From NCBI GenBank assembly GCA_045539095.1, contig JAZQER010000026.1, positions 1 through 59,417 on the forward strand: a stretch of 59,417 bases of DNA, written 5' to 3'. The number at the start of each line of letters is the position of its first letter. Position 1 is the first letter of the stretch. Position numbers and translations under genes: made by a program. The notes under the pieces are model-generated. The model worked only from the letters and a program-made list of their open reading frames with translations. It made no database searches and was not told where the DNA came from. The DNA is from SFWF01 sp045539095 (GTDB lineage Bacteria; Bacillota; Clostridia; Oscillospirales; Acutalibacteraceae). This document shows, one piece after another, positions 1-9,313 of the stretch.

Positions 1-1976
1 GCGCACTGCTTGCCCTCACTGATACACTTGAAGGCAGCTCTCAGCGCCACCTCAGTCTTACCAAAGCCGACATCTCCACACAGAAGTCGATCCATCGGCG
101 CTGAGCGCTCCATATCGTTTTTTATCTCATTGATCGAGCGGAGCTGATCGTCGGTTTCTTCATATTCAAAGCGTCTTTCAAAGTCATTCTGCAGATCGGT
201 ATCCGGAGAAAAGGCGTGGCCCTTTACCGACATACGCTTTGCATACAGCTCGGTCAGCTGCTTTGCCATATCCTTTACTGCGGCGCGCACCCGTTTTCTT
301 GTCCGTTGCCACTCCTGACCGCCAAGTCGATTCAGTCTTATATTTCCGTCCTCGGCACTGCCGATATATTTTGAAACAAGATCAAGCTGTGTGACAGGAA
401 CATACAGTATATCGCCCTTTGCGTATTTTATCTTGATATAATCCTTAGTAACGGTGCCGCTTGTGATTCGGTTTATCCCCTCAAATACACCTATTCCGTG
501 TGAAGCGTGAACAACGTAGTCTCCCATCTTCAGCTCTTCAAGAGAATTTATTGAGTTCTTTACCCTTTTGCGGCGGGCCGTTTTCCCGTCTGAATGGACG
601 AGCTTATGCGTGATAAATGCAAAATTCAGCTCGGGTATCTCGAAGCCCGAGGAGAGTCCGCCGACCGTTACCACGACGCCCCTTACAGGAAGTCCCTTTA
701 CCTTTTCAAGATAGAGTGAATTTATTCCCGAGTTATTAAGCTCCTCATTTAAAAGGGTCGCCGCCTTTTTGCTTCCTGCGGCTATTACCGCAAGACCGCC
801 GCGGGACAGCATATATCCGATATCATCGCGCAGTACCGAAATATCTCCGCTCCAAGGAGAATTGCGTTTAAAGTCGAAAGCTACCGTGTCCTTAAGCCCG
901 AAGGGCACCGACGAGGGCAGGAAGCTATCAAGCAACAGAGCTTTTGCGCAAATGTCGGTTATTTCGGTCTCATCAAGATACATTTTAGAGGTAGCTTCGC
1001 TCAGCTCACCATCCTCTAAAAACAACTTTATGTCTTCACCTTGCTGTAACATATGCGTGCGGAGTCGCTCTCTGACCGCACCGAATTCGCCTATTATTAT
1101 AAGGGGGTCGGAGAAATAGTCAAAAACGGTGCTTTTTCCGTAAATAAGACTTATATATCGGTCAAGTGCAATATCCACTCCCGCATTTATGGCATCAATA
1201 TCCCGTTCTATTGACACTCTTTGCTTATCAGTAAGCCTTTCACAACTCTTTTTGTGTCCTTCAAGTATTTCTATTAGCTTTTCCCTGTCGCAAAGCACCT
1301 CTCTCGCGGGGGCTACTTTTAAGGTATTTATGCTGTCGGTACGGCGCTGAGATTCTATCTCAAAATAAGCAATGGTGTCTATCTCATCACCCCAGAACTC
1401 TATTCTGCAGGGCAAGGGGGTATTTATAGCAAAAAGGTCAAGTATTCCGCCTCGAATAGCAAACTGACCCGTTCCGTCCACCTGCTCTACCCTTGTGTAG
1501 CCCGCTTTTACAAGTCGCTTGCAAAGCTCAGATATCTGAGCTGTCTCTCCCGTTTTCAGCGTAAAGGAGTTTTCTTCAAGAACAGTGGGCTTTACCGTAT
1601 ATTGAGAAGCCGCTTCTGCCGATACGCAAAGCAGGTCAAAATCCCCATCCAAAAGCTTGGATAGGGTATCTATTCTCTTATGCTCATACTCTTTTGAACC
1701 CGTAATCACGCGACCTATTGCAAAGTCTCTCGATGGCAAAAGCGCCGCCTTTGCGCCTAGTGAGCAAAGGTCCTCGCACATAAGGGTTGCCGTCGCTTCA
1801 TCGGGTGTGATAAGCAGAGTTTTTTTACGAGTTTCTTTTAAAAGCGCCGATGTCAGAACCGCCTTGTGTATGTCGGAAAGTCCGCTTGCCTCTATTGGCA
1901 GCCTGCCTTTTTTAACACTTTGAAGCAAGGTTCCAAAGCCTGACGTTTTTAAAATAATGGAATTAAGGAATTCCAC
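1..1976 (-). CDS. mfd: Transcription-repair coupling factor Mfd (3' part missing at window edge)
   Basis: Mfd is a DNA translocase that removes RNA polymerase stalled at lesions and recruits UvrA. About 658 N-terminal codons are present; the family is about 1150 residues, so the rest lies beyond base 1. The UvrB-like N-terminal half is followed by the CarD-like RNA polymerase interaction domain (YVVHASHGIGVF, around residue 480) and then the start of the helicase part, with Walker A GDVGFGKTE around residue 628 next to the edge. The start is GTG at 1976: in that frame a TGA lies three codons upstream, and the nearby ATG (1980) runs into a stop after five codons. It begins 13 bases after the pth stop, so pth-mfd form an operon, the usual order in Firmicutes. 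Confidence 0.95.
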   Translation of the reverse strand, partial: MEFLNSIILKTSGFGTLLQSVKKGRLPIEASGLSDIHKAVLTSALLKETRKKTLLITPDEATATLMCEDLCSLGAKAALLPSRDFAIGRVITGSKEYEHKRIDTLSKLLDGDFDLLCVSAEAASQYTVKPTVLEENSFTLKTGETAQISELCKRLVKAGYTRVEQVDGTGQFAIRGGILDLFAINTPLPCRIEFWGDEIDTIAYFEIESQRRTDSINTLKVAPAREVLCDREKLIEILEGHKKSCERLTDKQRVSIERDIDAINAGVDIALDRYISLIYGKSTVFDYFSDPLIIIGEFGAVRERLRTHMLQQGEDIKLFLEDGELSEATSKMYLDETEITDICAKALLLDSFLPSSVPFGLKDTVAFDFKRNSPWSGDISVLRDDIGYMLSRGGLAVIAAGSKKAATLLNEELNNSGINSLYLEKVKGLPVRGVVVTVGGLSSGFEIPELNFAFITHKLVHSDGKTARRKRVKNSINSLEELKMGDYVVHASHGIGVFEGINRITSGTVTKDYIKIKYAKGDILYVPVTQLDLVSKYIGSAEDGNIRLNRLGGQEWQRTRKRVRAAVKDMAKQLTELYAKRMSVKGHAFSPDTDLQNDFERRFEYEETDDQLRSINEIKNDMERSAPMDRLLCGDVGFGKTEVALRAAFKCISEGKQC

Positions 1977-1989
1977 GCATCTTCACCGT

Positions 1990-2592
1990 CTATTTAGAAT
2001 ATTTATTCATAGCGCTGTCAATTCCCCGTTCGATGACCTCGTCTACTGCCTTTACGGTGTTTTTAAGCGCTCTTTCTATATCGTCCTTATGCTCAGGCGG
2101 AAATTTGCCTAGTACCCAATCTTTAAGGTCATAATCGGGATGAGGCTTCGCTCCGACGCCGATCTTGACCCTCATAAATTCATCGCTTCCGAGATGGGCA
2201 ATAATATCCTTAAGACCGTTATGCCCACCGGCGCTTCCCTTTCGGCGGATACGTATGATACCCGGCTCAAGGGAGATGTCATCAAACATTACTAAAATAC
2301 GCTCGACAGGTATTTTATAGAACCTTGCGACCTCGGCAACTGCTTCGCCCGAATTATTCATATAAGTTTGAGGCTTCATAAGAAAAATCCTCTTTGAACC
2401 CAGCTTACATTCGCCGATATAAGCCTTGAACTTAATCTTGTCGCACTCGGCATCATGCTTATCACAAAAGGCATCCATAGCGCGAAAGCCGACATTATGA
2501 CGGGTATATTCATATTCAATACCCGGATTTCCGAGACCTACCAGTAAAAGATCATAAGGACATTTATCCCGACCTTTTTTTAATCCAAACAA
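1990..2592 (-). CDS. pth: Peptidyl-tRNA hydrolase
   Basis: Pth releases tRNA from peptidyl-tRNAs that fall off the ribosome. The 200-residue protein has the family signature GLGNPG followed by TRHNVGF, whose His is the catalytic residue, plus KPQTYMNNSG and the GSAGGHNGLKDI segment. The N-terminus MFGLKKGRDKCPYD is a short extension before the usual start of homology. The start codon is TTG, with CGGAG ten bases upstream; an ATG seven bases upstream is out of frame and ends after five codons. First gene of the pth-mfd operon, from a consensus promoter at 2625-2653. Confidence 0.95.
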   Translation of the reverse strand: MFGLKKGRDKCPYDLLLVGLGNPGIEYEYTRHNVGFRAMDAFCDKHDAECDKIKFKAYIGECKLGSKRIFLMKPQTYMNNSGEAVAEVARFYKIPVERILVMFDDISLEPGIIRIRRKGSAGGHNGLKDIIAHLGSDEFMRVKIGVGAKPHPDYDLKDWVLGKFPPEHKDDIERALKNTVKAVDEVIERGIDSAMNKYSK

Positions 2593-2624
2593 ATCATTTC
2601 AACTCCGATATTCTTGTACCTTAT

Positions 2625-2653
2625 ATTATATCCTCTAACCGACCGTATGTCAA
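2625..2653 (-). promoter_or_regulatory. SigA-type promoter for pth-mfd
   Basis: Reading the minus strand, TTGACA (2653-2648) and TATAAT (2630-2625) are separated by exactly 17 bases. Both boxes match the housekeeping consensus perfectly, and the site lies just upstream of the pth start. Confidence 0.8.
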
Positions 2654-2669
2654 TTAGCCAATCTAAATA

Positions 2670-2698
2670 TTGAAAAAGTACGCGATTTATAGTATACT
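2670..2698 (+). promoter_or_regulatory. SigA-type promoter for ymdB
   Basis: TTGAAA (2670-2675), 17 bases, TATACT (2693-2698), 33 bases before the ymdB ATG. It is divergent from the pth promoter, the two -35 boxes being 16 bases apart. Confidence 0.7.
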
Positions 2699-2730
2699 TA
2701 CCGTATATACGATTAAACGGCGGTGAAATA

Positions 2731-3513
2731 ATGAAGATACTCGCCATAGGTGACGTCTGCGGTACGGTCGGTTGCGAAAAACTGCAACGGGTTTTACCAA
2801 GGCTCAAAAAAGAATACAGCATTGACCTTACTGTAGTCAACGGTGAAAATTCAGCCGACGGCAACGGCATTTCACCCGCTTCTGCCTATTCTATATTCAC
2901 TTCGGGCGCCGATGTTATAACGGGCGGAAACCACACTCTCCGCCGCCGAGATATACTAAAACTTCTAGATGCAAACGAGCGCTTGCTTCGTCCCGAAAAC
3001 CTTGATAACTGTGGGTACGGTTCGGGCTACTGCCTTGTTGATATGGGCTACTGCTCGGTCGCAGTTATAAATCTTTCGGGTCAGATATATCTTGAACGCC
3101 TCGGGGCATCAAATCCATTTCTTGCCGCCGATAAACTCATCAAAAAAGCAAAAAGCGACGGCGCTAATGTTATAATTGTTGACTTTCACGCAGAAGCTAC
3201 AAGTGAGAAGCGCGCTATGGGATTTTATCTTGACGGAAAGGTATCCGCGGTTTTCGGCACCCATACCCATGTTCAGACAAACGATGCTGAGATACTCAAA
3301 AACGGGACTGCATATATCACCGACCTCGGTATGACGGGACCGCGCGACAGCGTTCTTGGCGTTGACCCCCATATAATCATAGATCGCCTCCGCAATAACT
3401 CTACCGGAAGATTTTTACTTGCAGAGAGCGAATGCACTGTCCAGGGAGTTGTCATTACGGTAGACGAAAAAACACAGAAAGCCACCGATATTGAGCTTAT
3501 AAATATAAATTAA
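2731..3513 (+). CDS. ymdB: YmdB-family metallophosphoesterase
   Basis: This 260-residue protein belongs to the TIGR00282/YmdB family. B. subtilis YmdB is a 2',3'-cyclic nucleotide phosphodiesterase linked to RNase Y and to switching between motility and biofilm. The metal-site motifs are in order: IGDV near residue 8, NGEN near 38, GGNHT near 70, DFHAEATSEK near 152 and GTHTHVQTND near 180. Length is normal for the family. The usual GNHTWD is GNHTLRRRD here. Followed 21 bases later by a lipoprotein gene with its own strong ribosome binding site. Confidence 0.9.
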   Translation: MKILAIGDVCGTVGCEKLQRVLPRLKKEYSIDLTVVNGENSADGNGISPASAYSIFTSGADVITGGNHTLRRRDILKLLDANERLLRPENLDNCGYGSGYCLVDMGYCSVAVINLSGQIYLERLGASNPFLAADKLIKKAKSDGANVIIVDFHAEATSEKRAMGFYLDGKVSAVFGTHTHVQTNDAEILKNGTAYITDLGMTGPRDSVLGVDPHIIIDRLRNNSTGRFLLAESECTVQGVVITVDEKTQKATDIELININ

Positions 3514-3534
3514 ATTTTGAAAGGAGACTGCCGT

Positions 3535-5121
3535 ATGAAAAAGTTTAAAGCTTTACTTGCTCTTGCGCTTGCGTTATTGATGCTGGCTCTTTGTGCCTGT
3601 AATCAGAAATCTGATAACAGCGGCAGCTCTGAACCGCAGACCTCGGACCAGAACAGTGAAAATTCCGCTTCTCTTCAGTTGCTTTACTGCTCTAACGACA
3701 CTCTCAATCCATACAATACCATAAACAAGGTCAATGCCGAGCTTGGACAGCTTATTTTCGACCCGCTTGTAACTCTTTCAAACGAATTCGAGCCTATAAA
3801 CATCCTTGCCGAAAGCGTCACCGTAGACAGCAAAGCCTGTACCGTAAAATTGCGCTCAGCAAAATTCTCAGACGGCAGCACTGTTACTGCCGAAGATGTG
3901 CTGAACTCTTACGAGCTTGCAAAAAAAAGCCCGCTTTACTCTCACCTTTTCTATAATGTCATAAAGGCTTCTGTATCCGACCCTTCCACTGTTGTTTTCG
4001 AGCTTAAAAATAACGACCCGTTTTTTTCAAATATGCTTACCTTCCCGATACTGAAAAAGGGTACCGAAAACCTTAAAAACGAAGACAATGTTGAGATAGT
4101 GCCCACGGGCAGCGGCCGTTTTGTCTTCTCCCGCGCCGAAGAGTCTCTGATTCCGAATTCTTACTACTACGGAAATACTTCGGTTAATCGGATTAGCCTT
4201 ATTGATGCCCCCGATACAGAGTCGGTTGAGCATTATGTAGAAATAGGTGCGACTGATCTATATTATACCGACCCCGTAAACGGTAATATTATACGCATGA
4301 GCGGACAAAAAGCCTCTCTTAATATGCCCAATCTCGTTTATATCGGAATAAACCATAATTACAGACAGTTAACAGACCCTCTGCTTCGTCAGACCATCTC
4401 CTCTGCCGTTGACCGAGCCAAAATAGCCGAGGACGCATATTATCAAAACGCCAAGTCCGCAAGCGGCTTTTTCCATCCTGACTGGGCTGCGATTTCGGGC
4501 TATCAAACTCTACAATTAACGGCTCAAACTAAAATATGTATTGAAAATTTGGAGAAAATAGGCTATAATAATTTAGATAAGGATGGTTTTAGGTTTGACT
4601 CAAACGGAACTGCCCTTGCATTTACCCTGCTTGTAAATCGGGATAACACCGCTAGGGTTGCCGCTGCCGAGCTCATAAAATCTCAGTTAGCTTTGGTAGG
4701 AATTAAAATCACTGTAACCGCAGTTTCAAACGAACAATATTTTGAAGCTTTAAAATCAGGCGCATTCCAGCTGTATATCGGAGAAGTAAAGCTTACTCCC
4801 AACATGGATATTGGCGAGCTTGTGCTGAACGGTGGTTCTGCCGCCTGGGGTATATCCGCTTCAAACAAGACAAACTCGAGCGAAGAAAGCAACACCGAAG
4901 ATTCCGAGACGGTGCAAGACAGCTATGCTGATGTGCTAAAGGGATATTATGAGGGAGAAAACGGTATATCAGAGGTCGCAACCTCTCTTATCAATCATAT
5001 GCCGATTATACCGATTGTCTACAGAAATTCACTTCTCTTCTACTCCTACAATATTGACAGCATCGGCACCGCTTCGGCATTTAACATCTTTTTATCAATT
5101 AACGACTTTTACACAAAATGA
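3535..5121 (+). CDS. ABC transporter substrate-binding lipoprotein, family 5 (peptide/oligopeptide type)
   Basis: An extracytoplasmic solute receptor of 528 residues. A lipoprotein signal peptide (MKKF, then an Ala/Leu-rich core) ends at a probable lipidated Cys22 (LCAC) followed by a Ser/Asn-rich linker. The body has the SBP_bac_5 pattern: LNPYNTINKVNAELGQLIFDP near residue 60, AEDVLNSYELAKK near 125 and the late VAAAELIKSQLALVGI segment. The start is ATG 3535 with AAAGGAG eight bases upstream; an in-frame start at 3517 has no such site. No permease or ATPase genes are adjacent, so the partner transporter must be elsewhere or the protein has a sensory role. Substrate not predictable. Confidence 0.85.
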   Translation: MKKFKALLALALALLMLALCACNQKSDNSGSSEPQTSDQNSENSASLQLLYCSNDTLNPYNTINKVNAELGQLIFDPLVTLSNEFEPINILAESVTVDSKACTVKLRSAKFSDGSTVTAEDVLNSYELAKKSPLYSHLFYNVIKASVSDPSTVVFELKNNDPFFSNMLTFPILKKGTENLKNEDNVEIVPTGSGRFVFSRAEESLIPNSYYYGNTSVNRISLIDAPDTESVEHYVEIGATDLYYTDPVNGNIIRMSGQKASLNMPNLVYIGINHNYRQLTDPLLRQTISSAVDRAKIAEDAYYQNAKSASGFFHPDWAAISGYQTLQLTAQTKICIENLEKIGYNNLDKDGFRFDSNGTALAFTLLVNRDNTARVAAAELIKSQLALVGIKITVTAVSNEQYFEALKSGAFQLYIGEVKLTPNMDIGELVLNGGSAAWGISASNKTNSSEESNTEDSETVQDSYADVLKGYYEGENGISEVATSLINHMPIIPIVYRNSLLFYSYNIDSIGTASAFNIFLSINDFYTK

Positions 5122-5142
5122 TAATCAGGGAGGATTTATAAT

Positions 5143-5493
5143 ATGATCGCTTACGAGACCAGAATAGGTAAAATTAACATTTCCGAAGAATATTTACAGA
5201 AGATCATCGGACAGTCGGTTACCTCCTGTTACGGAGTTGCAGGGATGGTTGCCAGCGGCTCAAAGCAGCGAATAATTGATCTGCTCACAAGAAGCGATAG
5301 CCTTAATAAAGGCATCATCATAAAAGGCAACGCCGAATCTATCATAGTAGAACTCCATATTATGGTTGTCTACGGTATGAATATTAACGCCATCGCAAAA
5401 AGCATAGTTAACAAGGTCCAGTATACCGTCAAAGAGCTGACCGGCATCAATGTTGATAAGGTCATCGTCAAGGTTGACGGAATCAAGGAGTAA
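5143..5493 (+). CDS. yloU: Asp23/Gls24-family protein (YloU-like)
   Basis: A 116-residue DUF322/Asp23 protein, typically a membrane-associated or envelope-homeostasis factor. Family features seen are IGKINISEEYLQKIIG at the N-terminus, SCYGVAGM in the middle, and the end INVDKVIVKVDGIK. It precedes fakA and recG exactly as yloU precedes yloV and recG in B. subtilis, which supports both identity and orthology. A clear GGGAGG site precedes the ATG. Confidence 0.9.
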   Translation: MIAYETRIGKINISEEYLQKIIGQSVTSCYGVAGMVASGSKQRIIDLLTRSDSLNKGIIIKGNAESIIVELHIMVVYGMNINAIAKSIVNKVQYTVKELTGINVDKVIVKVDGIKE

Positions 5494-5521
5494 TTACCAG
5501 TTAGTTTTAAGGAGTGTTCTG

Positions 5522-7201
5522 ATGATTAACGGAAATCTGCTGCGCGACGCTATCATATCGGCAGCAAACAATATTGCAAACCAGAAAAAACAGGTCGATG
5601 ACCTTAATGTGTTTCCGGTTCCCGACGGTGATACGGGTACAAATATGTCTATGAGTATCGGCAATGCCGCAAGAGAGCTTGAAAGACTTGAGGGTGAAAC
5701 GGTAAGTAAGGTTTCGTCAGTTGCAGCTTCGGCCCTTCTTCGCGGAGCAAGAGGAAACTCAGGTGTTATCACCTCCCTTCTGTTCCGTGGCTTTGCAAAG
5801 GGCTTTAAGGATGCTGAGGAAGTGACCCCCGATAATCTTGCGTTAGCGCTAAGGCTCGGTGTTGAAGCCGCTTATAAGGCTGTTATGAAGCCTACCGAAG
5901 GCACTATACTCACCGTGGCAAGAGTAGCTTCCGAATATGCCGAAAAGGCTTGCGACGAGGGCAAGGACGCTCTCGGAGTTTTTGAGGCCGCTATGGAGGG
6001 CGCTAATGTTGCATTAGCCGAAACTCCCGAGCTTCTTCCCGTACTTAAAAAAGCAGGCGTTGTTGACGCAGGCGGTAAGGGCTTTATCGTAATTCTGGAC
6101 GGTATGTATTCAGTTCTCAAAAACGGTATTATGATTGAGGCAAACCGTGCCGCTTCGTCTGAAGAGCCCGAAGAGGAAGAAGCGAGAAATGCTGCAGGTG
6201 AGTTTGAGGGAGATATCACCTTCCCCTACTGCACCGAGTTTATAGTTAACCGCGCAGAGGATGCTGGGGGCAAAGATCCTGCAGAGCTTCGCTCTTATCT
6301 TGAATCTATCGGTGACTGTGTAGTTGTGGTTGATGACGATGAAATAATCAAGGTGCACGTTCACACCGACCATCCCGGTAACGCTATTGAAAAGGCTCTC
6401 ACCTTCGGTCCCCTCGTAAAGCTCAAGATTGAGAATATGTGTGATCAGCACGAGCGCGCTAAGCATGAATCTGCCAACGCTTCCAAAAAATCCCCCAAGA
6501 ACGAGGACCGCACCGAGACAATTAAATCGGTAACCCCCGAGAAACACTTTGGCTTTGTATCGGTTGCCGCAGGCGACGGACTGTCCGAGCTTTTCCGTGA
6601 TCTCGGCGCAGATATCGTTGTTTCAGGCGGTCAGACCATGAACCCTTCTACTGATGATATCCTCCGCGCTATTGAGGCGACCCCCGCAGAGACAGTATTT
6701 GTTTTCCCCAATAATAAGAACATCATTATGGCGGCTGAGCAAGCTATTCCGCTCGCTACCAGAAATGTTATAGTTATTCATACCAGAACCATTCCGCAGG
6801 GTGTTACCGCTATGCTGAACTTCGACCCCGATGCTTCCGATAACGACAACGCTATCGCTATGCAGGCGGCTATCGACACTGTACAGACAGGTCAGGTAAC
6901 CTTTGCCGCACGCGATTCTGACTTTGACGGCAAGGCCATCAAGAAGGGTGAGCTTTTAGCTCTCGCAAACGGCAAAATAGTATTTACCGAGACAAAGCTT
7001 GAGCAGTGTATGGTAAAGCTTGTAAAGCAGCTTATCAGCAAGGATTCTGCATTTATGACTTTGTTCTATGGTGAAGATGTCTCCGAAGAACAGGCAGAGC
7101 AGATCACTGCTGTGCTGAATGAAAAATACGGTGATAAGCTTGAGATCACTCTTGTAAACGGCGGTCAGCCTGTTTATTACTTCATCATTTCGGTCGAATA
7201 A
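5522..7201 (+). CDS. fakA: DhaL-domain fatty acid kinase subunit FakA (YloV)
   Basis: FakA binds ATP and phosphorylates fatty acids held by DegV-type FakB proteins, feeding exogenous fatty acids into phospholipids. The 559-residue protein has the N-terminal DhaL domain with the nucleotide/metal motif VPDGDTGTNMS near residue 35 and GARGNSGVI near 75. A middle domain follows, with the segment IKVHVHTDHPGNAI near 275, and then a C-terminal DegV-like domain. ATG 5522 is chosen because AAGGAG lies just upstream and the longer frame overlaps the asp23 gene. No FakB gene is in the window. Position between yloU and recG is conserved. Confidence 0.92.
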   Translation: MINGNLLRDAIISAANNIANQKKQVDDLNVFPVPDGDTGTNMSMSIGNAARELERLEGETVSKVSSVAASALLRGARGNSGVITSLLFRGFAKGFKDAEEVTPDNLALALRLGVEAAYKAVMKPTEGTILTVARVASEYAEKACDEGKDALGVFEAAMEGANVALAETPELLPVLKKAGVVDAGGKGFIVILDGMYSVLKNGIMIEANRAASSEEPEEEEARNAAGEFEGDITFPYCTEFIVNRAEDAGGKDPAELRSYLESIGDCVVVVDDDEIIKVHVHTDHPGNAIEKALTFGPLVKLKIENMCDQHERAKHESANASKKSPKNEDRTETIKSVTPEKHFGFVSVAAGDGLSELFRDLGADIVVSGGQTMNPSTDDILRAIEATPAETVFVFPNNKNIIMAAEQAIPLATRNVIVIHTRTIPQGVTAMLNFDPDASDNDNAIAMQAAIDTVQTGQVTFAARDSDFDGKAIKKGELLALANGKIVFTETKLEQCMVKLVKQLISKDSAFMTLFYGEDVSEEQAEQITAVLNEKYGDKLEITLVNGGQPVYYFIISVE

Positions 7202-7230
7202 ATAAAAGACCTTGTTCGGAGGTGCCGATT

Positions 7231-9255
7231 ATGGCAACAATGACGGACAACATTCAATATCTGAAGGGCGTGGGCGAAAAGCGCGCCCTTCTTCTTCACA
7301 AACTGGGCATCGACACGGTCGGCGCCCTTTTGCGTTTTTATCCGCGTTCTTATGAGGATTGGAGCCGAATTACCTCTATTCGTGATGCAAGAGGTCTGGG
7401 CAATGTCTGTATAAGGGCTACTGTTACTGCGCCCATAAAGGAGCACCGTATCAGAAAAAATATGATACTTTACAAGTTTACTGCATCGGACGGCAGTGGC
7501 AGTATGCAGGTGACTATTTTTAACAGCAAGTACGAGGCGGCTAAGATTCATCAGGGCTGTGAGTACCTTTTTTACGGAAAACTTAACCCCGACTCCTTTT
7601 ACGCAGAAATGTCTGCGCCAAAGATACGCTCGACCAAAGACGCTTCTATCAGACCTATATATCCTATGACTGCAGGGCTTTCAAGCTCTGCCATTGAAAA
7701 GCTTGTCGAGACCGCTATAACAGCAGTACGACTCGACGAGATTCTGCCCCAATCAATATTAGAGAAAAACGGTCTTTGCAGTTTTCAGTTTGCTATAAGA
7801 AACATCCATTTCCCAGAAAACAATGAGGCTCTTGAAAGAGCGCGTAAACGCCTTGTTTTTGAGGAACTCTTTATGCTGCAGGCAGGACTTCTTCTTATGA
7901 AGAATATAAGCCGCGGTAAAACCCCCTGTGTTATGAAGAGGGATGAGACTGACGCTTTTATAAACACTTTGCCGTTTGCTATGACAAACGCTCAGATAAG
8001 ATGTGTAAAGGAGTGCATTGCCGATATGGCAGCCGACCGACCGATGAGCCGACTTATCCAGGGCGACGTCGGAAGCGGCAAGACGGCTGTTGCGGCCGCT
8101 ACCGCTTACAATTCGGTGAAAAACGGCTTTCAGGTAGCTTTAATGGCGCCGACAGAAATACTCGCCGAACAGCATTTCAAGACATTCTCGACTTTTTTTG
8201 AGAACACCGGAATGAAGTGTGAGCTGCTTACAGGCTCTCTTACTAAAAAGCGCAAGGATTCCGTTAAAGAAAAACTGTTCAGAGGCGAAATAGATATCGT
8301 CATCGGCACACACGCTCTGCTTTCGGATAATGTTGCCTTTAACGCGCTCGGTCTTGTAATAACCGATGAACAGCACCGCTTCGGCGTGGCTCAGCGCTCG
8401 GCTCTGTCGGGGAAGGGTACAAGCCCTCACGTGCTCGTCATGTCGGCGACTCCTATCCCCCGAACACTTGCTATGATAATGTACGGAGATCTTGATATTT
8501 CGATAATTGATGAGTATCCGAAGGGCAGACAGGAGATTGAGACCTACTCTGTGTCGGGTGAGCTTCACAAGAGAGTATATAACTATATAAAAAAGCATAT
8601 TGATGATGGCAGACAAGGTTATATCGTTTGCCCTCTGGTAGAAGAGGGTGAAGAAACGGGCGGACTCATTTCTGCCGAGCAATACTTCGATGAGCTTTCA
8701 AAGGGAGAGTTCAAGGATTACCGCTTAGGTTTGCTTCACGGCAAAATGAAGCCCGCTGCAAAAGAGGCTGTTATGCGCTCATATGCCGCGGGTGAAATAG
8801 ATCTTCTTATCGCAACCACTGTTATTGAGGTTGGAATTGATGTTCCTAATGCTGCTATTATGGTAATTGAAAATGCTGAGCGTTTTGGTCTTTCACAGCT
8901 TCATCAGCTCAGAGGCAGAATAGGCAGAGGACAGTATAAGTCGACCTGTATATTCATATCCGACGGCGGCCAGAAAGCAAAAGAACGGCTCGATATTATG
9001 TGCCGGACTATGGACGGCTTTAAAATAGCCGATGAAGATCTGAAACTTCGCGGACCGGGAGATTTTATAGGACACCGTCAGCACGGTCTGCCCGAGCTTC
9101 ATATTGCTGACCTTTTCTCTGACCTCGAAACACTTCGCCTTGCAGGCAGACAGGCAAAGGCTCTCATCGACTCCGATCCTACCCTTGAGAGGCGCGATAA
9201 CCGCACTTTCAGAGCTGAAGTCTCTCAAATGCTCAAAAACATTAAAAATAATTAA
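7231..9255 (+). CDS. recG: ATP-dependent DNA helicase RecG
   Basis: RecG reverses stalled replication forks and branch-migrates Holliday junctions. The 674-residue protein starts with the helix-hairpin/wedge domain (YLKGVGEKRA) and OB fold. The helicase core has Walker A GDVGSGKTA near residue 276, DEQHRFG near 378, the SATPIPRTLA motif and QLRGRIGRG near 560. It ends with the usual short C-terminal domain. ATG 7231 is used because CGGAGG sits eight bases upstream; a GTG at 7222 overlaps that site. Last gene of the yloU-fakA-recG block. Confidence 0.96.
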   Translation: MATMTDNIQYLKGVGEKRALLLHKLGIDTVGALLRFYPRSYEDWSRITSIRDARGLGNVCIRATVTAPIKEHRIRKNMILYKFTASDGSGSMQVTIFNSKYEAAKIHQGCEYLFYGKLNPDSFYAEMSAPKIRSTKDASIRPIYPMTAGLSSSAIEKLVETAITAVRLDEILPQSILEKNGLCSFQFAIRNIHFPENNEALERARKRLVFEELFMLQAGLLLMKNISRGKTPCVMKRDETDAFINTLPFAMTNAQIRCVKECIADMAADRPMSRLIQGDVGSGKTAVAAATAYNSVKNGFQVALMAPTEILAEQHFKTFSTFFENTGMKCELLTGSLTKKRKDSVKEKLFRGEIDIVIGTHALLSDNVAFNALGLVITDEQHRFGVAQRSALSGKGTSPHVLVMSATPIPRTLAMIMYGDLDISIIDEYPKGRQEIETYSVSGELHKRVYNYIKKHIDDGRQGYIVCPLVEEGEETGGLISAEQYFDELSKGEFKDYRLGLLHGKMKPAAKEAVMRSYAAGEIDLLIATTVIEVGIDVPNAAIMVIENAERFGLSQLHQLRGRIGRGQYKSTCIFISDGGQKAKERLDIMCRTMDGFKIADEDLKLRGPGDFIGHRQHGLPELHIADLFSDLETLRLAGRQAKALIDSDPTLERRDNRTFRAEVSQMLKNIKNN

Positions 9256-9313
9256 TGCAAAATCATACAATATATGATATAATATCTCAAATTTATTTTT
9301 TGGAGAATACTTA

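Noticed and set aside
2580..2870. 96-codon leftward open frame across the pth-ymdB intergenic region
   Set aside because: Overlaps the start of ymdB and both divergent promoters; ends just after the pth start, no site before its start.
8140..8682. 180-codon open frame opposite recG
   Set aside because: Shadow of the helicase domain; composition and lack of motifs argue against a gene.
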